In this document: positions 8,128 to 15,488 of the stretch, in pieces
Layout: each line of letters starts with the position of its first letter
Numbering within the stretch: position 1 is the stretch's first letter
NCBI RefSeq assembly: GCF_009862265.1
Contig: NZ_WWGX01000020.1
Location: 1 to 34,708 of the forward strand
Reading direction: 5' to 3'
Origin: Streptomyces sp. SID8352
Lineage (GTDB): Bacteria > Actinomycetota > Actinomycetes > Streptomycetales > Streptomycetaceae
DNA length: 34,708 bases
The notes under the pieces: generated by a model
What the model was told of the DNA's origin: nothing
Seen by the model: the letters and a program-made list of their open reading frames with translations, nothing else
Database searches by the model: none
Translations under genes and position numbers: made by a program

Positions 8128-8481
8128 TCATCTCCGGTCGAGCAGACGGAGCAGCACGGACGCCTGGCTCTCGTCGGGGGACGTGGACGCGGTCAGCAGC
8201 GTCACATCGCCCGCGCGGGCCAGCTCCCGCACATGGTCGAGCAGCCGGGCCGCCTCGGGGGCGGTCAGCTCCGCCTCGTAGCGCTCGACGAACTCGTCGT
8301 AGGAGCCGCCGCCCCCGTGGTACCAGCGGCGCAGTTCGGTCGACGGGGTGAGCCCCTTGGGCCACTCGTCGATGTGCGCCGCGTCCTTCGCCACACCTCG
8401 CGGCCACAGCCGGTCGACGAGGACGCGCACGCCGTCGTCGGGCTCGGGCGGATCGTAGATGCGGCGCACCCGCACGGTCAT
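8128..8481 (-). CDS. DUF488 family protein
   Basis: This 117-residue protein has typical DUF488 motifs: IYDPPEPDDGVRVLVDRLWPRG near the N-terminus, then EWPKGLTPSTELRRWYHG, and a C-terminal segment VTLLTASTSPDESQA. No biochemical function is established for this uncharacterised family. The ATG at 8481 is preceded by a GGAGAGGA ribosome-binding site. Single gene, convergent with the FAD dehydrogenase. Confidence 0.85.
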   Translation of the reverse strand: MTVRVRRIYDPPEPDDGVRVLVDRLWPRGVAKDAAHIDEWPKGLTPSTELRRWYHGGGGSYDEFVERYEAELTAPEAARLLDHVRELARAGDVTLLTASTSPDESQASVLLRLLDRR

Positions 8482-8687
8482 GGTCGTTCCTCTCCACGGG
8501 GACGCTGCTCCGGCGAGCCTACGTCCGCCCCCGCCCCGGGGAGGGCCCCGTGTTGGCCCGTTCGGGGGCAGGGCCGGTTCGGGCGCGGGGCGCGCACGGC
8601 CGAACCGTTGGGGGCGGGACGGGCGGTCGTGCCCCGCTCCGGTCCGGCGGCGGCGCCGGGTCCCGGACCCGGGGCGCAGGGAGGCGG

Positions 8688-8936
8688 TCAGCCCGCACCG
8701 CGCCGCGCCGCCCGGCGCCGGAGGGTGCGGCGCTCCGCCTCGTCCGTCCCGCCCCACACCCCGAGGGTCCGCTCGGTGCCGAGCGCCCACCGGAGGCACT
8801 CCTCCCGCACCGCGCACCGGGCGCAGACCGCCTTCGCCCGCTCGGTCTGCACCAGCGCGGGGCCGGTGGTGCCGATCGGGAAGAACAGGTCGGGGTCCTC
8901 GGTGCGGCACGCGGCGTGCTGTCGCCAGTTCTCCAT
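8688..8936 (-). CDS. WhiB-family iron-sulfur regulator (WblE-like)
   Basis: This 82-residue protein has the four [4Fe-4S]-ligand cysteines of the Wbl family: one in HAACRTEDPDLFFP, the C-x2-C pair in VCARCAVREEC and that segment's last Cys. The GVWGGTDEAER turn and a basic C-terminal tail (RRTLRRRAARRG) follow. Wbl proteins bind sigma region 4 and act as redox- or NO-sensitive transcription partners. It looks closest to the WblE type. The ATG at 8936 is chosen because AGGTGG lies five bases upstream; a GTG at 8945 is possible. The upstream DNA carries repeats and inverted motifs, and the neighbouring transposase wreck suggests an accessory paralogue. Confidence 0.9.
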   Translation of the reverse strand: MENWRQHAACRTEDPDLFFPIGTTGPALVQTERAKAVCARCAVREECLRWALGTERTLGVWGGTDEAERRTLRRRAARRGAG

Positions 8937-9452
8937 CAAAGCCACCTGCGGTCGATGTCCTTCGCGCCCTCGCGAACGCCTTGCTCACCCCCGGGTCACC
9001 TCCCGGCCCGGGGACGAAACGGGGCCGCGGCGGCCGAAAGGACATCTTCCGTTCACAGAACGGCGGTGCGCGAGGCGTCCGTTCACACCCGACCCGGTCC
9101 GGCCCGACCCGACCCGGTCCGGCCCGACCCGACCCGGTCCGGCCCGACTCGGCCCCATCTGACCCGACCCGCCCCGGCCCGTCGGCCGTCCGGCACCGGC
9201 GACGCCCGCGCCGCGCCGACGGCCCGGCGCAGTGAACGGCGGGCGTACGCGCGGGCGGTGGCCGACGGACGGCCACGGGCGGGGCCGCCGGGCCCGGAGC
9301 GGGTGCACCGCCCGGAGCGGTCTCCGGCCCCGCCGGACGCGCCCCTTCGCGTGGCGGGGCCCGACTGGTGCTCTGACCGGGAGGGTTCGCCGGGTCGGCG
9401 CTCGGAGCGGTTGGATGGGCGGTGGACGTCCGTTCCGACCGCTGGAGGTGTG
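8937..9452. other. Repeat-rich intergenic region upstream of the wbl gene
   Basis: No gene is seen. The stretch contains the 20-bp tandem repeats (9087-9146) and three copies of CCGTTCAC: direct copies at 9049-9056 and 9079-9086, and an inverted copy at 9232-9239. The first forms a small palindrome (ccgtt-cacag-aacgg, 9049-9063). The wbl promoter must lie here. Confidence 0.5.
9087..9146. repeat. Three perfect 20-bp tandem repeats
   Basis: Units acccgacccggtccggcccg occupy 9087-9106, 9107-9126 and 9127-9146 with no mismatch. Degenerate continuation runs to about 9182. They lie 150-210 bp upstream of the wbl start. Confidence 0.92.
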
Positions 9453-10146
9453 GTGGCCGAGGCTGTGCGATACGCAGACCGACCGACCAGGAGGGGCGGA
9501 AACCGCAGCGGATCGTGCGCCGGGGCAGTACGAGCCCGGCGCGCCGTCGGCGGGCGACGACGCTGCTCGCGTCCGCCGGTGGGAACCGTGTCCCGGTGTC
9601 TGCCCGGCCGGTACAGGCCAGACTGGCACCGGGACACGGTGCGGGACGTGATCCAGCGGTTTCAACGAGATCGGACCGCACTGTCCGGGCCCTCACCGGG
9701 CGGGAGGCCGTCCCGTCCGCCGGTTCGGCGACGACCGGCTGCGGGGCGTCAACCGCCGCAAGGGCGCCGCCGATGCCCTGGCCGCGCTGAAGTCGGTCCG
9801 CGCCGCCCGGACCGACGGCGCACCGATCCGCGTCACCCCGGACACCTGTCCTCCCACACCGGTCAGGACATCCGCCACCGGGCGAAGAAGTGCGAGGCCG
9901 AGCCGTGCTCCACCCCGCCCCGCGCCTCCCGGGCCAACCCGATCGAGACCCACGTCGGCCCCCTGCGGCGGTTCCCCTCGGCCGACTCGAACCATCGCAG
10001 CCGTCCCGCGCAGCCCCAGGGCCCTGCACTGCCGTCCGCGATGGCGCGACGCCGGCGCCCTCCATCCGGCCTCCTCGCCGCACAACGCCGAGAACGTGCC
10101 CGCTTCCGCGAGGAGAAGGGCATTCGCCGGGGCGGACGCCCGCTCG
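9453..10146 (+). pseudogene. IS630-family transposase remnant, multiply broken
   Basis: Recognisable pieces of a Streptomyces-type IS630 transposase occur in order but in changing frames: EGRKPQRIVRRGS and LLASAGGNRVPV (about 9496-9610), RDTVRDVIQRF (about 9636-9668), GDDRLRGVNRRKGAADALAALKS with VRAARTDGAPI (about 9727-9835), then SRANPIETHVGPLRRF (about 9928-9975) and LLAAQRRERARF (about 10070-10110). At least three frame changes are needed. About 100 residues are missing between the N-terminal HTH part and the DDE domain. The Asp of the ILDN motif is degraded, while the Glu in NPIE remains (codon 9945-9947). Inactive relic. Confidence 0.85.
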
Positions 10147-10212
10147 CCGGTGCGGCCCGACGACGCTTCGCGCACACCGCCTCCGACCCAGCGAAGGAAC
10201 CAGAGGACACTC

Positions 10213-11067
10213 GTGAGCATCCGTACGACGCATCGCGCTCTGCTGAGCCGTCTGCTGCCCGACGACCAACCGGACGACCTGGCAGTACGCCAGGGGCAGT
10301 TCCACGTCGTGGTCATCGGTTCGGACCGCGTTGTGTGCCTGCCCCGCACCCGGGCAGCGGCCGCCCGCCTGCCCCAGCGGGCCGTCGCACTGCACGCGCT
10401 CGCCGGCCTCGACCTCGGCTTCCGCACACCCGAGCCGCTGCTCCAGGGCGGCACCGACGGGGCGCCGTTCCTGGTACTCAGCCGCATTCCCGGGGAACCG
10501 CTGGAGACCGACGCCCTCGACGAGGCCCGAGTGGTCGACACCGTGGCGGCGCAGTACGCCGTGCTGCTGTCCGCTCTGGCCCGTGCCGGCACCGATGAGG
10601 CCGTGCGAGCGGTTCTGCCTCGTGCGGCGGAGGGCCAGTGGCGGCGGTTCGCGGAGAACGTACGCGCGGAACTGCTCCCGCTCATGTCCGACGGCGGACG
10701 CCTGCGGGCCGAGCGGGAACTCGCAGCGCTCGACGGCCTTCCCCACCTCACCCGAGCGGTGGTGCACGGCGACCTCGGTGCCGAGAACGTCCTATGGGAG
10801 TGGAGGCACGGCCTGCCGCGCCTCTCCGGAGTGCTCGACTGGGACGACGTCGTGCTCAGCGACCCGGCCGAGGACCTCGCGGCCATCAGCGCCGGCCACG
10901 GCCCCGAGTTCCTGGAGCGGGTGCTCGCCCTCGGCGGCCGGTCGGACCGCGGACTCCGCACCCGCGTCGCCGCGATCCGCGGCACATTCGCCCTGCAGCA
11001 AGCCCTCTCCGCAATCCGCGACGGTGACGAAGAGGAACTCGCGGACGGCCTGGCCGACTACCGCTGA
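10213..11067 (+). CDS. APH-family phosphotransferase
   Basis: This 284-residue protein belongs to the aminoglycoside phosphotransferase/choline kinase fold. The catalytic loop is HGDLGAENVLW (His185-Gly-Asp187, Asn192) and the metal-binding segment is VLDWDDVVLSDPAEDL (Asp209). It is likely an ATP-dependent small-molecule O-kinase; antibiotic resistance (aminoglycoside, macrolide or tuberactinomycin type) is possible but not shown. The GTG at 10213 is chosen for AGAGGA five bases upstream; the upstream extension runs into the transposase relic. It lies between the IS630 relic and an 8-bp repeat array, so horizontal acquisition is plausible. Confidence 0.85.
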   Translation: MSIRTTHRALLSRLLPDDQPDDLAVRQGQFHVVVIGSDRVVCLPRTRAAAARLPQRAVALHALAGLDLGFRTPEPLLQGGTDGAPFLVLSRIPGEPLETDALDEARVVDTVAAQYAVLLSALARAGTDEAVRAVLPRAAEGQWRRFAENVRAELLPLMSDGGRLRAERELAALDGLPHLTRAVVHGDLGAENVLWEWRHGLPRLSGVLDWDDVVLSDPAEDLAAISAGHGPEFLERVLALGGRSDRGLRTRVAAIRGTFALQQALSAIRDGDEEELADGLADYR

Positions 11068-11378
11068 GGCACACCGGCACATCAGCCGCGTCGAGCACTC
11101 CACAGCGACGGCAACCGGTGAACCCGAGCGGTCGCGGCACCAGTTCTTTCCTCGCCGAACCATCCGCCGGGAAGCCGGGAAGCCGGGAAGCCGGGAAGCC
11201 GGGAAGCCGGGAAGCCGGGAAGCCGGGAAGCCGGGAAGCCGGGAAGCCGGGAAGCCGGGAAGCCGGGAAGCCGGGGGCGTCGGAGGAGCCGGACAGGTGG
11301 GACGAGTCGGGCAGATGGGACGAGCCGGGGAGCCGGGGAGCGGGGGGAGCCTGGGAACGCGAGGGGGCGGGCGGCGGG
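11068..11378. other. Convergent intergenic region dominated by G-rich repeats
   Basis: This region lies between the converging phosphotransferase and lysG-like genes. It contains the 8-bp repeat array, then imperfect G-rich repeats (gtgggacgag / atgggacgag, and ccggggag motifs) to about 11375. No gene or U-tract terminator is seen. Confidence 0.6.
11169..11272 (+). repeat. Thirteen perfect 8-bp tandem repeats (GGGAAGCC)n
   Basis: The 104 bp consist of exactly 13 uninterrupted copies of gggaagcc. Each copy contributes a GGG run separated by 5 nt, so the plus strand fits the four-run G-quadruplex rule many times over. Perfect identity implies recent slippage expansion or a copy-number-variable locus. 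It is non-coding, since the flanking genes stop outside it. Confidence 0.97.
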
Positions 11379-12305
11379 TCACTGCCGGAGCGCCTCCGCC
11401 GCCGTCGCCGTCACCGCCCGGGCCACCGCCGCCAGCGCGGGCGAGTCCAGCTTCCACTGCTGCCAGTACAGCGGCACCTCCACCGCCCGGTCCGGCGCGA
11501 AGTCCACCAACCGTCCCCGGCGCAGCAGCGGGTGGGCCTGCGACTCGGGCACCATGCCCCAGCCGAGCCCCGCGGCGACGGCCTCGACGAACCCCTCCGA
11601 GGTCGGCACATGATGCCGCGCGGAGCCCGCCCCGGGCAGTCCCAGCCGCCGGGCGAAGGCGTCCTGGAAGTCGTCCCGCCGGTCGAAGACCACCACCGGG
11701 GCCGCCGTCAGCGCTCCCCGCAGCGGACCCGCGAGAAACCGCGCGGCGAACTCCGGCGCCGCGCACGGCAGATAGCGCATCCGGCCCAGGGAGCGCACGG
11801 CGCACCCCGGCACCGGGTCGGGTGAGGAGGTCACCGCAGCCATCACCACGCCCTCCCGCAGCAGGGCCGCCGTATGGCTCTCGTCCTCCCGGCGCAGCTC
11901 GAAACAGAGCCCGGGATCGCGGGGCAGGCGGGCGACCGCCGTCAGGAACCAGGTCGCCAGCGAGTCGGCGTTGACCGCCACCGACACCCGGGTCGGCTCA
12001 CCCGCCCCGCTGAGCCCCAGCTCCGCGTGCGCGTCCCGCTCCAGCCGGGCGACCTGGCGGGCGAGCCGGACCAGCACCGCGCCGGACTCGGTGGGCCGCA
12101 CCGGTTTGGTGCGCAGCAGCAGCACCCGGCCCGTGCGCTGCTCCAGCGCCTTCACCCGCTGGCTCACGGCGGACGGCGTGACGTGCAGGGCGGCGGCGGC
12201 CGCGTCGAACGTGCCCTCGTCCACCACGGCCAGCAGGGTCCGCACCTGGTCCAGCGGAAGATCCGCCGCCGACGTCCCCGCCCCCGTGCCCGCAGCCGTG
12301 CCCAC
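11379..12305 (-). CDS. lysG: LysR-family regulator of lysine/arginine export (LysG/ArgP)
   Basis: This 308-residue LTTR has an N-terminal winged HTH at about 18-75 (TFDAAAAALHVTPSAVSQRVKALE) and an effector-binding domain. It includes typical ArgP/LysG segments such as VNADSLATWF and VVVFDRRDDFQ. It probably senses Lys/Arg and activates the divergent lysE. The GTG at 12305 is chosen because AAGGAGG (12314-12320) is eight bases upstream; an in-frame GTG two codons earlier would leave only 2 nt. A TATCTT at 12338-12333 could be its -10 and overlaps the shared operator, consistent with autoregulation. Confidence 0.9.
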   Translation of the reverse strand: MGTAAGTGAGTSAADLPLDQVRTLLAVVDEGTFDAAAAALHVTPSAVSQRVKALEQRTGRVLLLRTKPVRPTESGAVLVRLARQVARLERDAHAELGLSGAGEPTRVSVAVNADSLATWFLTAVARLPRDPGLCFELRREDESHTAALLREGVVMAAVTSSPDPVPGCAVRSLGRMRYLPCAAPEFAARFLAGPLRGALTAAPVVVFDRRDDFQDAFARRLGLPGAGSARHHVPTSEGFVEAVAAGLGWGMVPESQAHPLLRRGRLVDFAPDRAVEVPLYWQQWKLDSPALAAVARAVTATAAEALRQ

Positions 12306-12328
12306 GTCCACCGCCTCCTTGAATTCTG

Positions 12329-12352
12329 CTAAAGATACGTGAGGATCTTTAG
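12329..12352. promoter_or_regulatory. LysG operator: 8-bp inverted repeat with 8-bp spacer
   Basis: ctaaagat (12329-12336) and atctttag (12345-12352) are perfect inverted copies around an 8-bp spacer. They lie in the divergent lysG-lysE gap and stand out as AT-rich in very GC-rich DNA. Placement directly before the lysE -35 fits an LTTR activator site. Confidence 0.8.
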
Positions 12353-12383
12353 TTGGACGCCGGGTGATCGTCCGCCCTAGCGT
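12353..12383 (+). promoter_or_regulatory. Candidate lysE promoter giving a leaderless mRNA
   Basis: TTGGAC (12353-12358) and TAGCGT (12378-12383) are separated by 19 bp. The expected transcription start, seven or so bases after the -10, falls on the ATG at 12391. No ribosome-binding site precedes that ATG, which supports a leaderless transcript. The -35 directly abuts the LysG operator. Confidence 0.5.
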
Positions 12384-12390
12384 CGCGGTC

Positions 12391-13005
12391 ATGACCAACG
12401 CCCTGACCGCGGCGGCGGCCGGATTCGGCACCGGACTGTCGCTCATCGTCGCCATCGGCGCCCAGAACGCCTTCGTCCTGCGCCAGGGCGTCCGCCGGGA
12501 CGCCGTTCTCGCGGTGGTGGGCATCTGCGCCCTGTCCGACGCCGTCCTCATCGCCCTGGGCGTCGCCGGGGTCGGGGCGGTCGTGGCGGCCCGGCCCGGG
12601 GCCATGACCGTGGTCGGCTGGGTCGGCGGCGTCTTCCTGCTCGGCTACGCCGCCCTGGCCGCCCGGCGGGTGCTGCGTCCCGCCGGGGTGCTCGGCGCGG
12701 ACGGTGAGGCGGCCGGGTCGCGGCGGCGGGCGGTGCTCACCTGCCTGGCGCTGACCTGGCTCAACCCGCACGTCTACCTCGACACCGTCCTCCTGCTGGG
12801 GTCCGTCGCCGCCGACCGGGGACCGCTGCGCTGGACGTTCGGGCTGGGGGCCGCGCTGGCCAGCCTCTGCTGGTTCGCCGCGCTGGGATTCGGCGCCCGG
12901 GGCCTCGGCCGCTTCCTGGCCCGCCCCGCGGCCTGGCGGATCCTGGACGCCCTGGTCGCCGCCACCATGACCGTTCTCGGCGTCACCCTGATCGCCGGGG
13001 CCTGA
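12391..13005 (+). CDS. lysE: LysE-family amino-acid exporter
   Basis: This 204-residue integral membrane protein has about six hydrophobic segments. LysE signature motifs are GAQNAFVLRQGVRRD near residue 23 and TWLNPHVYLDTV around 125-136. It exports L-lysine and/or L-arginine, probably driven by proton or hydroxide exchange. It is divergent from the lysG-type activator with an operator between them, the classical arrangement known in Corynebacterium. The ATG at 12391 lacks a Shine-Dalgarno sequence, so leaderless translation is likely. Confidence 0.92.
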   Translation: MTNALTAAAAGFGTGLSLIVAIGAQNAFVLRQGVRRDAVLAVVGICALSDAVLIALGVAGVGAVVAARPGAMTVVGWVGGVFLLGYAALAARRVLRPAGVLGADGEAAGSRRRAVLTCLALTWLNPHVYLDTVLLLGSVAADRGPLRWTFGLGAALASLCWFAALGFGARGLGRFLARPAAWRILDALVAATMTVLGVTLIAGA

Positions 13006-13196
13006 CCGGCCGGCGCTCCCGCCCGGGGCCGCGCCGACCGCACGCCCCGCGCCCCGTCCCGCCCAGGGCCACGCCTCGCTTCCGCCCCCGTCCCGCCCGG
13101 TCTGCCCCGTTCCGCTCCGGTCGGCTCCGGGGCGCCGAGGGGCGGCTGCGATAGTGAACCCCGCAGCCGACGTACGCACCGACCGCATGGGAAGCC

Positions 13197-14555
13197 GTGG
13201 ACACCAGCGAGAGCAGTACCGAACCCCGGCCGGAGGACCCCGCCGGGGGACCGGCCCGGGAGCCCGCCGCACCTCCGGGGGAGCCGGGCGCCGGGACCCC
13301 GGGCGCGAAGACGCCCCGGCGGCGCGGACCGGGCCGCTGGGCCATGGACACCCGGCCCCTGCGTCGCCCCGCCTACCGGCGCCTGTGGACCTCCACCATC
13401 GTGACGGCCGTCGGCAGCCAGCTCACCGCGGTCGCCGTGCCCAAGCAGATCTACGACATCACCGGCTCCTCCGCCTGGGTCGGCGCCGCGAGCCTCGCCG
13501 GTCTGCTTCCGTTGATCGTGTTCGCCCTGTGGGGCGGTGCCGTCGCCGACGCCATGGACCGGCGCAAGCTGCTGCTGATCACCAACACCGGCATCGCCGT
13601 CACCTCGCTGCTGTTCTGGGCGCAGGCCGTCACCGGCACGGGGTCGGTCGCCGTCCTGATGGTGCTGCTCGCGCTGCAACAGGCCTTCTGGGGGCTGAAC
13701 GCGCCCGCGCGCAACGCCTCCATCGCGCGCCTCGTCCCGGAGGACGAACTGCCCGCGGCCAACGCGCTGGGCACCACCGTGATGCAGATCGGCCAGGTGG
13801 CGGGGCCGCTGCTCGCGGGTGCCCTGATACCCGTGATCGGGCTGGCGGAGCTGTACCTCATCGACGCGCTGGCGCTCTGCGTCACCGTGTGGGCCGTCCA
13901 CCGGCTGCCCGCCCTGCCGCCGCTGACCTCGGGGGTCGCCCGGCGCGCGGGCGTGCGGGAGATAGCCGCCGGGTTCCGCTACATCGCCGGGCACGCCGTG
14001 CTGCTGCTCTCCTTCGTGGCCGACATCATCGCCATGGTCCTCGGCATGCCCCGCGCCCTCTTCCCCCAACTCGCCTCCGAGACCTACGCCCCCTACGGGG
14101 AGGGGCTCGCCCTGGGGCTGCTGTTCGCGGCCATTCCCATCGGCGCGGTGGTCGGCGGGCTGTTCTCCGGCACCTTCTCCCGGGCCCGGCGGCACGGCTG
14201 GATGGTGATCGGCTCCGTCGTCGTCTGGGGCCTGGCCATCACCGGTTTCGGGCTGAGCGGCAACCTCTGGGTCGGGGTGGCGTTCCTGGCCGTCGCCGGG
14301 ATCGCGGACATGGTGTCGATGGTGTTCCGGGGGGCGATCCTGCTGTCGGCCGCGACCGACGAGATGCGCGGACGTATGCAGGGCGTGTTCACGGTCGTCG
14401 TCGCGGGCGGCCCGCGTCTGGCGGACGTGCTGCACGGCGGGGCGGGCTCCGCCGTCGGCGCGCGCGAGGCCGTGGCGGGCGGCGGTCTGCTGGTCGTGGT
14501 GCTGATGCTGGCACTGGCCGCCGCGGTGCCCGCGCTGCGCCGCTACCGCGTCTGA
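13197..14555 (+). CDS. MFS transporter, EntS/MFS_3-like exporter
   Basis: This is a 452-residue protein. After a roughly 50-residue Pro/Gly/Glu-rich cytoplasmic tail it has about twelve membrane segments. Motif A-like GGAVADAMDRRKLLL follows TM2, and APARNASIARLVPEDELPAANAL is typical of the enterobactin-exporter-like MFS_3 group. It probably exports a small molecule or siderophore-like compound; the substrate is unknown. The start is the GTG at 13197 after gggaag; an internal ATG at about residue 50 (MDTRPLRRPAYRRLW) would give a more usual MFS N-terminus and is the main alternative. Convergent with the cyclic-nucleotide-fold gene 52 bp away. Confidence 0.85.
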   Translation: MDTSESSTEPRPEDPAGGPAREPAAPPGEPGAGTPGAKTPRRRGPGRWAMDTRPLRRPAYRRLWTSTIVTAVGSQLTAVAVPKQIYDITGSSAWVGAASLAGLLPLIVFALWGGAVADAMDRRKLLLITNTGIAVTSLLFWAQAVTGTGSVAVLMVLLALQQAFWGLNAPARNASIARLVPEDELPAANALGTTVMQIGQVAGPLLAGALIPVIGLAELYLIDALALCVTVWAVHRLPALPPLTSGVARRAGVREIAAGFRYIAGHAVLLLSFVADIIAMVLGMPRALFPQLASETYAPYGEGLALGLLFAAIPIGAVVGGLFSGTFSRARRHGWMVIGSVVVWGLAITGFGLSGNLWVGVAFLAVAGIADMVSMVFRGAILLSAATDEMRGRMQGVFTVVVAGGPRLADVLHGGAGSAVGAREAVAGGGLLVVVLMLALAAAVPALRRYRV

Positions 14556-14607
14556 CCGGCCGTGCGCCCGCGCCGCCCGGTTCCGGCCGGCCCGGGAGGG
14601 GCGGCTC

Positions 14608-15063
14608 TCAGAGGACTCCGTGCCCGTGGGCGGCGTAGTGGTCCATGAGCTGCCCCCGGGTGGTCTCCAGGCGGTGGGCGAGGATCTCCGCGACGCTGCG
14701 CACCAGCACGACCCCGAGCCGGGGGTCCTCCTCGCACAGGGCGAGCACCGGTTCCGCCTCGAACTCGTAGGCCCGCACCGGGCTGAACGCCTCGGCGCCG
14801 AAGTCCCACTCGTACGGCGGGAACAGCCAGGACCAGCCGAGCAGGTCCCCGACGCCGAGGCTGGCCACGGTCACCCGCTGCAGCGGGGTAACCTGCTGGG
14901 CCAGCGACACCGCGCCGGACCGGATGACCCAGAAGCGGTCGGCCCTTCCGCCGACCTCGAAGATGCGGGCGTCCTCGGGGAAGGAGACCTCCCGTGCCAG
15001 CTCCATCAGCCGCTCGCGCTGGGGATGGGGGACGGCGGTCAGCAGCTTGATGGCTTTGGTCAT
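14608..15063 (-). CDS. Cyclic-nucleotide-binding-domain protein, no effector domain
   Basis: This 151-residue protein is essentially a single CRP-type beta-roll (EDARIFEVGGRADRFWVIRSGAVSL, then LGVGDLLGWSWLFPP). There is no HTH, kinase or membrane segment. The phosphate-binding cassette that should end in Arg is replaced by LGWSWLFPPYEW, so cAMP binding is doubtful. A redox, ligand-free or protein-binding role is possible. The ATG at 15063 has GAGGAG seven bases upstream. A strong Rho-independent hairpin lies about 170 nt upstream on the same strand. Confidence 0.85.
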   Translation of the reverse strand: MTKAIKLLTAVPHPQRERLMELAREVSFPEDARIFEVGGRADRFWVIRSGAVSLAQQVTPLQRVTVASLGVGDLLGWSWLFPPYEWDFGAEAFSPVRAYEFEAEPVLALCEEDPRLGVVLVRSVAEILAHRLETTRGQLMDHYAAHGHGVL

Positions 15064-15488
15064 GAGGTGCTCCTCACCGGCGGCGTTGACGGTGCTCCCA
15101 CAGCCATTGCACCGGCCGCCGCCGTTCGGGGCACGTCGGCGGCTCCCGGCCACCGGGGAAAGCCCCGCCCGCCTCGCGCCCTCCCGGCCCGCGGGGCGCG
15201 TCCCTGCGGCGCCGGGGGCGTCCGGGCAGGAAAAAAGCCCTGGCTGGACGGGGGAAGCCAGCCAGGGCCGTCAGCGGTGACGTACGGGGGATGTTCCGGT
15301 CGACCCCGTCGCCACGTGTGTGTGAACGCTAAACGATTTTCGGCCATTTCGCTAACCCTGAAGCAGGTCGCGTGACCTGTTTCACCTCACCGCCTCCGCC
15401 CGGCGGTTCCGGAGTCGCCACGGACCCCGGGGCCCCGGTCCGCACGCGGGTGCCGGAGCACCCGCGGAGCCGTACGCCGCGACCGGCG
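15064..15488. other. Intergenic leader/terminator region upstream of the CNB gene
   Basis: No convincing gene. It holds the minus-strand intrinsic terminator (15231-15268), a locally AT-rich segment (15323-15360) that could hold a minus-strand promoter, and a perfect palindrome caggtc-gcgt-gacctg at 15364-15379 that could be an operator. A minus-strand frame beginning at 15347 (MAENRLAFTHTWRR) runs across the hairpin; I do not regard it as a proven gene. Confidence 0.5.
15231..15268 (-). terminator. Intrinsic terminator, 11-bp perfect stem plus U6
   Basis: On the minus strand the perfect stem GCCCTGGCTGG/CCAGCCAGGGC (15268-15237), with a 10-nt loop, is followed directly by TTTTTT. It is the only textbook Rho-independent terminator I found. 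It points toward the CNB gene, about 170 nt before its start, so it either ends transcription from the decarboxylase relic or works as an attenuator in a leader. Confidence 0.88.

Noticed and set aside
9087..9146. CRISPR or att-site repeats
   Set aside because: Contiguous 20-bp units without spacers, and no integrase or tRNA nearby.
11169..11272. CRISPR array
   Set aside because: The units are 8 bp, contiguous, with no spacers and no cas genes nearby.
11118..11825. A plus-strand protein with REAGKPGS repeats
   Set aside because: The repeat is only the translation of the 8-bp DNA array, which is open in every frame; downstream it is antisense to lysG.
15060..15347. Minus-strand 95-codon frame starting MAENRLAFTHTW as a gene
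   Set aside because: It runs through the perfect terminator stem and ends at the CNB start; no ribosome-binding site or domain. A leader-peptide role cannot be excluded.
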